The notes under the pieces: generated by a model
The model's input: only the letters and a program-made list of their open reading frames with translations
Databases searched by the model: none
What the model was told of the DNA's origin: nothing
In this document: one piece after another, positions 48,741-58,211 of the stretch
Layout of the letters: each line of letters begins with the position of its first letter
Position numbering within the stretch: position 1 is the first letter of the stretch
Program-made: the position numbers and the translations under genes
DNA from: Huiozyma naganishii CBS 8797
Taxonomy: Eukaryota > Ascomycota > Saccharomycetes > Saccharomycetales > Saccharomycetaceae
DNA length: 64,000 bases
Assembly (NCBI RefSeq): GCF_000348985.1
Contig: NC_035934.1
Location: 310,001 to 374,000 of the forward strand
Direction: 5' to 3'

Positions 48741-51044
48741 ATGTCAGGTAGCTATTATAACCATTCATACAGCCAGGAACAGCACCAAGGGTTGATCAAT
48801 CTAGTCATCTCTACACTGGACACTCCAGAGGAGCCCACGATCGTTTCGAAACATTATTCAAACGAGAGGAATATCGCTAGTGAGATTCAGGCGTACGCTA
48901 AGATTTCGGGGAGAGATTGGACATATTACGTGAAAAACTTGGAGGTCTCCATAGGGAGAGACACGGAGAGTAATTTCGATGTCTTGCCGCCACTGAATGA
49001 CGCCCATGGGGGGGCAGAGACTGCGGATGGTGTAGGGATCGATTTGGGTCCAGCGAAAGTCGTTTCGAGGAAACATGCATTTGTGAAATATAATATACAA
49101 GCCGGTTGTTGGGAGTTACATGTCGCCGGTAGGAATGGTGCCAAAGTGAATTTCCAAAGAGTACACTCGGGTCCCAATGCACCACCGGTGCCACTGACTT
49201 CAGGTACGATACTGGACATAGGTGGTACGCAGATGATATTTATACTGCCGGACCAGACACCTGTACTGTCTGACCTTGCTATAGAGAACGTTATCCCCAA
49301 ACTTGTCAGTGTGTGTGGTGCAGATGGTAACACAAACAACAGACTCATCAATGATCTCATTAAAAACTCGAAATACGCCAACCAAGATATCGATCAGCGA
49401 TTACGACAACAGAACCAAGATGGTAGTTACAACCAACAAGATCAAGTTCGTATCTTCAAAATGTACAGCAGTACAAGCCCAAACCAATCACAATTCCAAA
49501 ATTTCAACGGTAATGGACAATTTGTGCCCCAGACAGAACTGTCTGGTCCCACCACAATCGTCAATAGAGAATTTTTGAGTTCTAACAACTCGCAACAGAT
49601 GAAGAACTCAACAGCGGTAAACTTACAAAGACTCAACGCATTGACCGTGAATGGGTTCCCACACGCAATGGATTTTGCTACCGATTTATCCCTAGATGAG
49701 AACAGGACAGTGAAACCACCACATTCATACGCTACAATGATCACACAGGCAATACTGTCCAGTGCAGAAGGTATCATCTCCTTAGCCGATATTTACAGAT
49801 TCATCTCCACCAATTATGCATACTACAGGTTCGCAAAGACAGGATGGCAAAACTCGATTAGGCACAATCTGTCCCTAAACAAAGCCTTTGAGAAAGTCCC
49901 CAGAAGACCGAATGAGCCGGGGAAAGGTATGAAGTGGCGCATCAGTGAGACGTTCCAGACAGAGTTCTTGGACGCTTGGTATACGGGGAAACTAGCCAAG
50001 ATTAAGAGAGGGTCATCCGTATTCAGACAGTTGCAAATGCATATGTCGAAATATAACCAACTACCTGGACAGAAAGAGTCAGGTGATAGGGAAAGGGGCC
50101 ATTCCACAACATCCAGTATGAGTTCCGCCAACTCGAGGAAGACTGACCCTATAAGCTCTGCTACAAGCAGTAACATGAACCCGCTACAACACCCACTACC
50201 CCCACTGGCACCACCATACCATCAACAAAATCAACTACCACATATTGATGCACAGAATGGGGTACAAGAGGCGGTAAACGGTGGTAATGCTCCAACTTAC
50301 GGTCCGAATCCCAGTGAAACCCCCAAGATGAATGATAAAAACAACACTACTAATGCTAGTGGACGAATGTTGCCCTTCGTGACGAAGAATACTAACGAAA
50401 CTGCTAACGGCATGGAACGAGGCACCAGGGCCGTAGAGACGATCAATACCATCCTCCCCAGTATAACGACATCTATCGCAGGGTTGGGACCTTCGCACTC
50501 TGCATCCTCCTCGGGGGCTAGTCTGCTGACAATGCCGACGTCAAACAATGGTTCTCGCGTATCTCTATCGGGGGGCACCTCGGCCTCTGGTGGGCACACG
50601 GCGACATCGACGAATTCCGCTAACACGATACATGCGAACGGTGGTCCCTCAGCTGGTTACGACTCGCTGATACGATCGCCCACAAAGGCTTTCCAAGTCA
50701 CTGCGATGGAAGCGTACACCCCTGAGCGTGGTAGTGCTGTCAACCACCAGAACAAATCTCCGAAAGAATTGAACGATGCAATCTACGGTGATTCCAAGAA
50801 ACTCGGCGGCACGGGCACGAAATTGACACCATCTAGCAGCAAATCACAGAACACAGTGAGGAGTTCCCCTGGCGTGTGGAATCTACTCCAATTTAGTTCC
50901 GTCAATAGTACACCGGCGGTTATATCTGGTGCTGGGACGAAAAGTGACGATGAGAGTGATAAACGGCAAGACGCGAACGGCGAGACGCACGATATGGACG
51001 AGAAGGATATTGCTTCTCCCCCCCCTGAAGAGTCAAAGGCCTAA
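48741..51044 (+). CDS. FKH2: Forkhead transcription factor Fkh2/Fkh1
   Basis: A 767-residue forkhead regulator of the G2/M CLB2 cluster and of replication origin timing. An FHA phosphopeptide-binding domain (about residues 65-175) contains VSIGRDT, SRKHAFV and GRNGAKVNF. The forkhead DNA-binding domain (about 323-410) starts VKPPHSYATMITQAILS and includes WQNSIRHNLSLNKAFEKVPR. A 350-residue Ser/Thr/Asn-rich tail with many S/TP sites follows, as in Fkh2 rather than the short-tailed Fkh1. The start at MSGSYYNHSY (48741) is the first ATG in frame. The neighbours (MET18, RPL16) fit both sister regions, so FKH1 orthology by position is not excluded. Confidence 0.92.
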   Translation: MSGSYYNHSYSQEQHQGLINLVISTLDTPEEPTIVSKHYSNERNIASEIQAYAKISGRDWTYYVKNLEVSIGRDTESNFDVLPPLNDAHGGAETADGVGIDLGPAKVVSRKHAFVKYNIQAGCWELHVAGRNGAKVNFQRVHSGPNAPPVPLTSGTILDIGGTQMIFILPDQTPVLSDLAIENVIPKLVSVCGADGNTNNRLINDLIKNSKYANQDIDQRLRQQNQDGSYNQQDQVRIFKMYSSTSPNQSQFQNFNGNGQFVPQTELSGPTTIVNREFLSSNNSQQMKNSTAVNLQRLNALTVNGFPHAMDFATDLSLDENRTVKPPHSYATMITQAILSSAEGIISLADIYRFISTNYAYYRFAKTGWQNSIRHNLSLNKAFEKVPRRPNEPGKGMKWRISETFQTEFLDAWYTGKLAKIKRGSSVFRQLQMHMSKYNQLPGQKESGDRERGHSTTSSMSSANSRKTDPISSATSSNMNPLQHPLPPLAPPYHQQNQLPHIDAQNGVQEAVNGGNAPTYGPNPSETPKMNDKNNTTNASGRMLPFVTKNTNETANGMERGTRAVETINTILPSITTSIAGLGPSHSASSSGASLLTMPTSNNGSRVSLSGGTSASGGHTATSTNSANTIHANGGPSAGYDSLIRSPTKAFQVTAMEAYTPERGSAVNHQNKSPKELNDAIYGDSKKLGGTGTKLTPSSSKSQNTVRSSPGVWNLLQFSSVNSTPAVISGAGTKSDDESDKRQDANGETHDMDEKDIASPPPEESKA

Positions 51045-51756
51045 TGCAAGGTGACCGGACGAAAGAAACTGATCTTGGACACAGACGGTGCCAAACTTAC
51101 AGTAGTCAACGACATGAAATGACGCCTCATCGTGCGGTGAAGACCAACGCTTTGTAATTACTCGACCAACATATACGTCCTCTACACATCATCATCAAGT
51201 CCTTCAACGACGACATACATAAGTAAAATGCAAACACATAGAGAGAGAGAGACCGGCAAGCACCAGTGACTGCTACACCAGCATCCGTACACCCACCATT
51301 TTTATTTTTTATTTTTTTATTTTTCAGAAAAAGAAGAAAAATTCCCCTTTCGGGAAATGCTGCACTGCAAGCTCACGCCAAACTCGCTGAAATCTGAGCG
51401 GAACAGGCTGCGGGCGGCCGTCGCTGGGCCCGGTCCAGCGCCGCCAGACGCAGCTTTCCGCCCCCGGGAGAGTCGCGCGTCTGCCTAGACCCTCCCTCGC
51501 GGCGGGCGGCGGGCCCGGAACCCAGGCTGAACCTTCCGCCCACGCTCCAGCGCAGCCCCCCAGCGGAGCTGAAAAGTTTGGAAATTGGAACTGTAACGCA
51601 GGATGCCCTCTGTGTGCGAGTGCGTTTGGCAGGTCCTGTTAGTACGCAATACTAGTGTTTCCGTTTCAGTTATAGAAAGAGAGGACTAGTCATTTCTTGC
51701 AATTTCGAGGGAAGCTTGTAGTCAACTCACCAAACGGATAACATTACACAGCGGAG
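51045..51756. promoter_or_regulatory. FKH-RPL16 intergenic region with GC-rich block
   Basis: 712 bp. A Rap1-like CCGTACACCCACC lies near 51285-51297, T-runs at about 51299-51325, then a block at about 51400-51560 of very high GC, followed by CTGAAAAGTTTGG near 51569. The RPL16 5' leader has no GTATGT/TACTAAC pair. No gene is supported. Confidence 0.5.
51400..51560. other. GC-rich block upstream of RPL16
   Basis: Hand count of 51421-51540 gives about 77% G+C, against a clearly lower background. It includes CGG-rich repeats near 51499-51515 and a G/C palindrome-like GGGCCCGG. It sits 200-350 bp before the RPL16 start. Confidence 0.75.
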
Positions 51757-52359
51757 ATGTCCACTTTCGAACCAGTTGTTGTTGTCGACGGTAAGGGCCA
51801 TTTGGTCGGTCGTCTAGCCTCCATTGTTGCTAAGCAATTGTTGGAAGGTCAAAAGATTGTTGTTGTCAGAGCCGAGGCTTTGAACATCTCTGGTGAGTTC
51901 TTCAGAAACAAGTTAAAGTACCACGACTACTTGAGGAAGTCCACCGTTTTCAACAAGACCAGAGGTCCATTCCATTTCAGAGCCCCATCCAGAATCTTCT
52001 ACAAGGCTGTCCGTGGTATGATTTCCCACAAGACTGCCCGTGGTAAAGCCGCTTTGGAAAGATTAAAGGTTTTCGAAGGTATCCCACCTCCATACGACAA
52101 GAAGAAGAGAGTCGTTGTTCCAAACGCCTTGAGAATCTTGAGATTGAAGCCTGGTAGAAAGTACACCACTTTGAGCAAATTGTCCTCCTCCGTCGGGTGG
52201 AAGTACGAAGACGTTGTCGCCAAGTTGGAAGAGAAGAGAAAAGTCAGATCTGCCGAATACTACGCCAAGAAGAGATCGTTCAACAAGAAGGTTCTTGCTG
52301 CCAACGGTGCCGCCGCCGAGTCCGACGTTGCCAAGCAATTGGCCACCTTCGGTTACTAA
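51757..52359 (+). CDS. RPL16: 60S ribosomal protein uL13 (Rpl16), intronless
   Basis: 200 residues, collinear with S. cerevisiae Rpl16A/B (199/198). Conserved segments are [60 protein letters not shown] and [16 protein letters not shown]; the C-terminus ends LATFGY. In S. cerevisiae both copies carry an intron near the 5' end; here the reading frame is continuous from the ATG, so the coding intron has been lost. Codons are strongly biased toward the high-expression set. Position between FKH and TOM7 follows YNL068-070. Confidence 0.97.
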   Translation: MSTFEPVVVVDGKGHLVGRLASIVAKQLLEGQKIVVVRAEALNISGEFFRNKLKYHDYLRKSTVFNKTRGPFHFRAPSRIFYKAVRGMISHKTARGKAALERLKVFEGIPPPYDKKKRVVVPNALRILRLKPGRKYTTLSKLSSSVGWKYEDVVAKLEEKRKVRSAEYYAKKRSFNKKVLAANGAAAESDVAKQLATFGY

Positions 52360-52802
52360 GCCGCTCCTCCCGCTCACACTTTTCCGCGTGTTCTTTAGTC
52401 CAATACTATTATCTCTAATACTTCTATTTTGATATACAATTCTACTATATAAGAGAAACACACAACCCAAATTGATCATTTAATCATAGAAATGAGCCTT
52501 GCACTTGGGCATGAGGAATCTAAGCTCTGATACCACGGTTCTTTGAACCCTGTTCGGTTTGCCAGCAGTTATTTGCATTATTATTATTATTGCTACTATA
52601 TAGATATGTAGGTAAGTAATGTAGCACGCCGGGACGGATTATCAAATGTACAGCTCAAATTCAGAGATCTTTACACATATATACAAGGACCCAACACCAA
52701 GAGTAGAAGGGATATGAGTTTGTGAATTCGTTTTATGCGGATTCCGTCACGGAATGAAATCAACCCGACATACATCTACCGCTGTATGCCCCGCCCTTGG
52801 AC
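52360..52802. other. Convergent RPL16-TOM7 intergenic region
   Basis: 443 bp between two 3' ends. It holds an ATT trinucleotide run (about 52577-52590), TATATA-type elements, and a short hairpin GGTTC-TTT-GAACC at 52537-52549. No snoRNA boxes or gene recognised. Confidence 0.4.
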
Positions 52803-52985
52803 TCAGACACTGGGCAACGGGGACAGCAGATTCAACAAGTTTGGCTTGTTCGATGTCTGCGTCCAGCCGAGGTACAAAATGAATGGGATCCAACCGTAGT
52901 GGGCCACCGTGTGGCTCAGACTGAGGATTTTGGACACTCTCTCCTTGGATTCATCACTCAAAATAAAAGATGAAAGAAAGTTCAT
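52803..52985 (-). CDS. TOM7: Mitochondrial import receptor subunit Tom7
   Basis: A 60-residue protein, identical in length to S. cerevisiae Tom7 and nearly the same in sequence. The stretches SSFILSDESKERVSKILSL and VAHYGWIPFILYLGWTQTSN include the single outer-membrane helix, and the C-terminus is NLLSPLPSV. Tom7 modulates assembly and stability of the TOM translocase. It lies between RPL16 and LAT1, matching YNL069-071. Confidence 0.97.
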   Translation of the reverse strand: MNFLSSFILSDESKERVSKILSLSHTVAHYGWIPFILYLGWTQTSNKPNLLNLLSPLPSV

Positions 52986-53240
52986 GCTGGTGAATTGGTA
53001 ACTGTTAATATGTGTGTGTGTATGGAAGTACTGTGGTTCTCTTCGGGGGGACCTTCGTCTTTTTCCTCCTGAACGTAGTTTCTACCTTCTCTTTCTTTCA
53101 ACAACAAAAAATATATATATATACAAGAAAGAGAGTTAAAAGGTGGAATATACCTGTGATAAAGAGTGCTGTGGAGCGCACACGCCTCGACAGCTGTAGC
53201 AAGAAACTTATGTAGCGTATATAGATCAGGGGTTTTGCCA

Positions 53241-54707
53241 TCAGAGCAAGAGTTCGAGCGGGTTTTCTGTCACGCGCTTCAGTTCTCTCATGAACTCTCC
53301 CGCTTTGGCTCCGTCGATCGTTCTGTGGTCGAAAGTACCTGTGATGGTGATCTGTTCGTCGAATGTGAAACCATGTTCCGCGGCGGCATCCTCCACTGCA
53401 ATCTTCTGCAAAGTCCCCACCGCGAGAATGGTGGATTGGGGCGGGTTGATGATCGAGGTGAACATGTTGACCGCGTGGTTCATCCCCATGTTCGAGATAC
53501 AGATGGTACCGCCTTGGAACTCTTCGGGTTTCAGCTTGTTGATCTTGGCGCGTCCGGCCAACTCCTTGACCTCCCTCGAGATCGCCGTCAAACCCTTAGT
53601 GTCCGCGTTTTTGACTATTGGCGTCAGCAAACCGGACGGGGTGGCCACTGCGACGGACACGTCGACGTTCTCAAACTGCCTGATCACTTTCTCATTGCCC
53701 ATCCAGTACGAGTTCGCCTCGGGCACACGTTTGGCGGCCACGGTGATGATCTTAATAAGGAGGTCGTTTATCGAGAGCTTGTAGTTGCCGTTGCTCGTCG
53801 CGTTCAGCGACTTCCGCAACTTGCTCAACTTGGACACGGACACGTTCGTCGAAACAATGTACGAGGGGATCGACTGCGTAGACTGTAACAGTCTGTCAGC
53901 GATGATCCCCCTCATTTGCGTCACCTCGATGTCCTTATACTTCCCGCCCGCAGCCACCGGTGGTGCTGGTGAAGCAGCAGCGGCAAAACCCGCCTTCGAT
54001 TGAGCGGGCGTGGGTGCGGGTGCATTCTCCCCTGCCGGCTTGTTAGCCAAGAACTGTTCAACGTCAGCTTTCACTATTCTACCATGAGGGCCCGTGCCCG
54101 TGACCTGTCTCAACGAGACCCCCTTCTCAAGGGCAATCGTCTTAGCGAGCGGCGAGGCAATAATCCTTCCCTCGGAACCAGCGGCGGGTGCTGAACCAGT
54201 CGCTGCAGCAGCTCCAGAAGAGAGCACGGGGCGCTTCTCGGGCTCCTTGGCGTTCTCGGACTCCTTCGCGGGCTGTTCCGCAGAGGGGGATGCAGCAGCA
54301 GTAGAAGTAGTAGTAGCATCTTCAAGCTTGAAGTCCTTGAACGCGGGGACATCATTAGCGTCCTCGACGTACACACCTATTGGCTTGTTCACTGGGATGT
54401 CCTTGGTTCCATCCGGGACCAGGATCTTCGCCAAGAACCCGTCCTCCTGAAACTCAAAGTCCATCTGCGCCTTATCCGTTTCGATCTCGGCAATAACATC
54501 GCCGGGCGCGAGAGCATCACCCTCCTTCTTCACCCAGTTGGCCAGGTTCCCCTGGGTCATGGTAGGCGACAACGCGGGCATCCCGATGACCGTGTGTGCC
54601 GGATACGATGCGTAGCATCTCAACTGGAACCTCAATTGCGTCCTTGCCGCGCTGAAAAGCGTCGCACACCTCGCCGCACAGGGCAGACTTCTCCGTAACA
54701 TAGACAT
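53241..54707 (-). CDS. LAT1: Pyruvate dehydrogenase E2 (dihydrolipoamide acetyltransferase)
   Basis: 488 residues (482 in S. cerevisiae). The E2 core of mitochondrial pyruvate dehydrogenase transfers acetyl groups to CoA. A basic presequence (about 1-33) leads to one lipoyl domain whose modified lysine is K79 in EIETDKAQMDFE. An Ala/Pro/Ser/Glu linker follows. The E1/E3-subunit-binding domain is at about 178-215 (SPLAKTIALEKGVSLRQVTG), and after a second flexible linker the catalytic domain (about 255-488) carries FDHRTIDGA with the active-site His near residue 462. The tail LELLL is typical of E2 cores. The ATG is at 54707; a second ATG lies two codons in. Confidence 0.97.
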   Translation of the reverse strand: MSMLRRSLPCAARCATLFSAARTQLRFQLRCYASYPAHTVIGMPALSPTMTQGNLANWVKKEGDALAPGDVIAEIETDKAQMDFEFQEDGFLAKILVPDGTKDIPVNKPIGVYVEDANDVPAFKDFKLEDATTTSTAAASPSAEQPAKESENAKEPEKRPVLSSGAAAATGSAPAAGSEGRIIASPLAKTIALEKGVSLRQVTGTGPHGRIVKADVEQFLANKPAGENAPAPTPAQSKAGFAAAASPAPPVAAGGKYKDIEVTQMRGIIADRLLQSTQSIPSYIVSTNVSVSKLSKLRKSLNATSNGNYKLSINDLLIKIITVAAKRVPEANSYWMGNEKVIRQFENVDVSVAVATPSGLLTPIVKNADTKGLTAISREVKELAGRAKINKLKPEEFQGGTICISNMGMNHAVNMFTSIINPPQSTILAVGTLQKIAVEDAAAEHGFTFDEQITITGTFDHRTIDGAKAGEFMRELKRVTENPLELLL

Positions 54708-54969
54708 GGCCCGTCAGCACGCGTCAAGTGTACCGATACCACAGCAGAGGCGTCCCCAGGTAGCAACCTTGTGCCCACGAGGGACCGATTATCACCAACT
54801 TTTCGTTCCACTCGAACTGCAGAAGGACATTACCCGGGCGACAGCCAGGTATGACGGACCGCAGGAGGGCAGCCGGTACCTGTGCCGGTGAGGCTTCTAC
54901 TTGGACCCATCGTTCACCATGCTTGCCATTGGCGTTGCAATTGACGTTGTGGTCTTCTTTCCGCCCCGA

Positions 54970-55875
54970 TCAATCTCTTTTGTACCAGTTGTCGAGAGTA
55001 ATCGAGCGCGGGTCGTCCATGTCGCGCAACTGCTGGAGTTCCCACTGCTTGTGCATGGTCTTCTTCGTGCTGATGAAATCCTCCTCCCATTGTATCTGCA
55101 CTCCGTGTGGGTTCCCCTCGAGGAGTGTCCTACAAGTCTGCCATGAGAAACGAACAACATGGTTTGGCCAGCCGAAGAGATCCATCTGGTGATCCCTCAG
55201 CCACTGTTTCGTTCTCGGGTCCGACGGGTACCCTGACCCGATATCCGCGTACCCTAGAGACTCGACAAGTATGTCTCTAGTGACTTTCGCAACGACACTG
55301 GCGACGCTGACCACGCAGAAAAGCGAGTCCGCCTTCTTCGTGACGGTGAACCGCTGTTGAGGGAACCGGTCCTCCAGTTTCTTCTGGTACGAGACGGGGG
55401 GGCCCACAGTGTCCACGTACACGTGGTGCAGCTTGACACCGCGGTCGAGACACCCCTGGATCAAATCCATTGTGACATTGTGAGCTTGTTCGTTCAGATT
55501 GTACTGTTTCGAGGGAGGGAACCGCGACATCCCTGAAGATATATCCGTCGCGGTGATCACAGTGGTGGCGTACCCGAGCTCGCTGATCTCCGCGGAGCCG
55601 TACATCTTCTCAAACAGACTTCGGCGCACAGGGTCCGTCAACTTCTTCGAGTCGTCAAACTCGTAATTCCTCTTGATGAAATCCTCCTCATAGCTCCTCT
55701 TGCAGTACGCAACACCGTAGACCATGGGACCGACAACGGGACCGCGACCGGCCTCGTCCACGCCGAGAATCACAGGATCGTTGTCGTCTGCCTCCAGCAA
55801 GCGGTCTGGAACAGCAGAGAAAAACGACGTGGAGTGTAAAGATCCAATTGACTCTTGCACGGTGGGGGGGAGCAT
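54970..55875 (-). CDS. RNH201: Ribonuclease H2 catalytic subunit
   Basis: 301 residues (307 in S. cerevisiae). RNase H2A removes ribonucleotides and RNA primers from DNA with Rnh202 and Rnh203. The motif [20 protein letters not shown] supplies the first catalytic acids (D40, E41). DDSKKL follows, the third acid is in VYVDTVGPP, and SVVAKVTRD is the conserved substrate-binding block. The ATG at 55873-55875 is the first in frame. Order TOM7-LAT1-RNH201-MSK1 matches YNL070-073. Confidence 0.96.
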   Translation of the reverse strand: MLPPTVQESIGSLHSTSFFSAVPDRLLEADDNDPVILGVDEAGRGPVVGPMVYGVAYCKRSYEEDFIKRNYEFDDSKKLTDPVRRSLFEKMYGSAEISELGYATTVITATDISSGMSRFPPSKQYNLNEQAHNVTMDLIQGCLDRGVKLHHVYVDTVGPPVSYQKKLEDRFPQQRFTVTKKADSLFCVVSVASVVAKVTRDILVESLGYADIGSGYPSDPRTKQWLRDHQMDLFGWPNHVVRFSWQTCRTLLEGNPHGVQIQWEEDFISTKKTMHKQWELQQLRDMDDPRSITLDNWYKRD

Positions 55876-56029
55876 TACTGTACCTGACGGGAGATGGTGA
55901 GCGTGCTAACAATCGCAATAGACGCGTAAAGGTTGCACTCTTCACGTCTTCAATATACGTAAAATTTAATTTATTTACAAGGAATTGAGATGCGATGAGA
56001 TGAGATGGGTTGATGGTCTATCTCACTCG

Positions 56030-57745
56030 TCACTGTCTGTTCACGTCGTCAAGGGATCCAAAGGGGAGCACTTCTTCAATCCTGTCCGCATCCAGCAGCA
56101 GCATACACAGTCTGTCGACTCCCAGACCGAACCCGCCCGTCGGCGGCATCCCGGACTTCATGGCCTCTATGTACCCGTGATCGACCCTGAGAAGCTCGTT
56201 GTCCCTTGACTGCAGTTGCTGCTCGTGCTGCTTCATGAAATTCTGCAATTGGATCGAGGGACAGTTCTCCTCCTCGTACGCGTTCACGTACTCTTTACCC
56301 TCGATGAACAGTTCGAACCGTTTTGTCGTCTGCGGGTCCAGCGGGTTTGTCTTCGCCAGAGGAGACATGGCAAGCGGGTGGTGGTAGATCAGCGTTGGGT
56401 GGATCGATTGGCAATGGCGGTCCTCTATGTAATGCGAGCACAGTTTGTTCAGGATTTGCGGCGGGGACAGAGTCCTCAATTGGGCACCGGGGAACAGTAC
56501 GGAGCATGTCTCTTCTGGAATCATCTTGAGCAACTCTCGAGCATTGTTCAGATCCACGCTGGTAAAGTCGCGTTCCATCTCAGCTGATAACGTGGTCAAA
56601 AACTCGACCCTTTTAAACTGCCAGTCGTTCTCCTCCAAAGTCATGATCAACCTGGTCAGCGTACTCTCGTTGGAATGGGATGGCAAACTGTCCCGTAAGT
56701 GCAACAGTACGTACTTGAACAAGTCTTGGGACAATCGAATGAGATCCTCCATCGATGCGTACGTTTGGTAGAATTCTAACATGGTGAACTCCGGGTTATG
56801 AGTGCTGTCGATCCCCTCGTTCCGGAACACTTTCCCGATTTCGAAGATCTTGCTGAGTCCACTAATGATCAGCCGCTTCAACCACAGCTCCGGTGCCACG
56901 CGCAGCTCCAGATTCTTGTTGTCGAATTTCGTCGTCACGGAGAAGGGTGTCGCGTTTGCGCCATTCGCCTTCGCGGACAAGATCGGAGTCTCCACCTCTA
57001 TGAACCCCTGCGTCCTCGTCAAAAACGTTCTGAGCAACTGGATCATTTTCGACCTCAACACGAGTCTCTCTAGATCTGTCGGGCAAATCTGGTATTGGAC
57101 CACCCTGTTGTTGTTTATCTTTGTCTGGTCCAACAGTTTCGAGGGCAGCGGCGACTGGATGGGCGCCAGTAAATCTGGCAATTGCTCGCATATCAGAGAC
57201 AGGTTCTGCGCCCTCGACGCAGAGACACCGGGAACACCAACACACCTAACGTAGTCGTTCCTCCTCAAAAGATCTATGTGGTTGGCAAACTGTTCAGCGT
57301 CCACCGGTGGTTGCAACTTGCTGAAATTCACTATGATCTGTGTTTGGCTTTCCCGCGTGGGCAGAAGTGCCCCCCCGGGGCCAACCTCGTTCTCCACCAG
57401 ATCAATGAAGCATATCTTCTTCCCTGACAGCCTGATGTTCCGTATCCTGCCGTGCAACGACGTACGGTCCCGCGCCTCGCGGGCATCTTGCCCCACCGCA
57501 GTCAGATAACCGAACCTCCGAGAAAACTCGGCAACAGAGACACGGGTGTACTGCCCGGCATCGTCCCACTGTGTCATCGAGGGGAAGAACCGCTGCGGGT
57601 CCGCCGCAACAAGCTCGTTCCGCCGCGTCACCTCCAGTGTGCTTGTGTCAACCCGGACATTCGAGGATATACACCTGCACCTGCAACTCCACAACGCCGC
57701 ACCAGCAGACCGACGACTCACACGTCCACCGCACCGCAACAGCAT
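56030..57745 (-). CDS. MSK1: Mitochondrial lysyl-tRNA synthetase
   Basis: 571 residues (576 in S. cerevisiae). Class II aminoacyl-tRNA synthetase that charges mitochondrial tRNA-Lys and is involved in import of a cytosolic tRNA-Lys. An Arg-rich presequence (about 1-30) is followed by an OB-fold anticodon domain (RIRNIRLSGKKICFIDL at about 105-125). Motif 2 is FRNEGIDSTHNPEFTMLEFY and motif 3 is GFGLGVDRLCMLLLD near the C-terminus. The ATG is at 57743-57745. Confidence 0.97.
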   Translation of the reverse strand: MLLRCGGRVSRRSAGAALWSCRCRCISSNVRVDTSTLEVTRRNELVAADPQRFFPSMTQWDDAGQYTRVSVAEFSRRFGYLTAVGQDAREARDRTSLHGRIRNIRLSGKKICFIDLVENEVGPGGALLPTRESQTQIIVNFSKLQPPVDAEQFANHIDLLRRNDYVRCVGVPGVSASRAQNLSLICEQLPDLLAPIQSPLPSKLLDQTKINNNRVVQYQICPTDLERLVLRSKMIQLLRTFLTRTQGFIEVETPILSAKANGANATPFSVTTKFDNKNLELRVAPELWLKRLIISGLSKIFEIGKVFRNEGIDSTHNPEFTMLEFYQTYASMEDLIRLSQDLFKYVLLHLRDSLPSHSNESTLTRLIMTLEENDWQFKRVEFLTTLSAEMERDFTSVDLNNARELLKMIPEETCSVLFPGAQLRTLSPPQILNKLCSHYIEDRHCQSIHPTLIYHHPLAMSPLAKTNPLDPQTTKRFELFIEGKEYVNAYEEENCPSIQLQNFMKQHEQQLQSRDNELLRVDHGYIEAMKSGMPPTGGFGLGVDRLCMLLLDADRIEEVLPFGSLDDVNRQ

Positions 57746-58211
57746 CTCGCCCAGGGGAGGGATCCAGAAGATCCGACTGCGTCAGGAGACGATGCGTCAA
57801 TGGCTGCTGATAACACACAGCAGCGAAGTCTCCGAAGCCACACTTGCGAGGGCCTTCGGGTAAGCAACGGCAACAGTTTTGCCAAGTCCCAGTCGCAGTC
57901 GCAGTCGCAGTCTGAGTCTCAAGCCCTTCGATGATTTCGTAATCGAGATCTCGAGCAGAAAAAATCAGGCAACTTTTGACGTTCCTCGAGACATTCCTGA
58001 TTCCTGGGCGCAGCTGCTGAGGGTCCCGCTGGAGCTGTGGTCACTGCAACAGTCGCTGGATACAGTCGCTTTCAAGGAGATAAGCTTCAAGTTCGTTCTG
58101 CCTCTCTCTATCGCTTTCCTCTCACTCTGTGTTTTTCTCTTTCAGTGGTGGTCACTAGTCCGGCAAATCTTACTATTCCTAGTTGACTTTGAATTAAGAT
58201 AACTTTTATCC
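57746..58211. promoter_or_regulatory. Divergent MSK1-MLF3 promoter region
   Basis: 466 bp. Three CAGTCG units followed by CAGTCT occupy 57890-57913. A TTTTTCTCTTTCAG tract lies near 58131-58144, but no branch site was seen upstream, so I do not propose an intron. No gene supported. Confidence 0.45.

Noticed and set aside
51400..51560. SRP RNA or RNase P RNA gene in the GC-rich block
   Set aside because: Only a short coincidental match was noticed; no conserved helices or Pol III boxes recognised.
52500..52560. Possible snoRNA or tRNA fragment downstream of RPL16 (short GGTTC-TTT-GAACC hairpin)
   Set aside because: No box C/D pair, H/ACA hinge or tRNA A/B boxes could be found on either strand.
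57890..57913. CAGTCG repeat as a regulatory array
   Set aside because: Only four short units of a simple repeat with no known factor site; treated as a microsatellite.
58079..58211. Possible 5' intron ending in a pyrimidine tract before MLF3
   Set aside because: No donor GTATGT or TACTAAC branch site upstream, and the family is intronless in S. cerevisiae.
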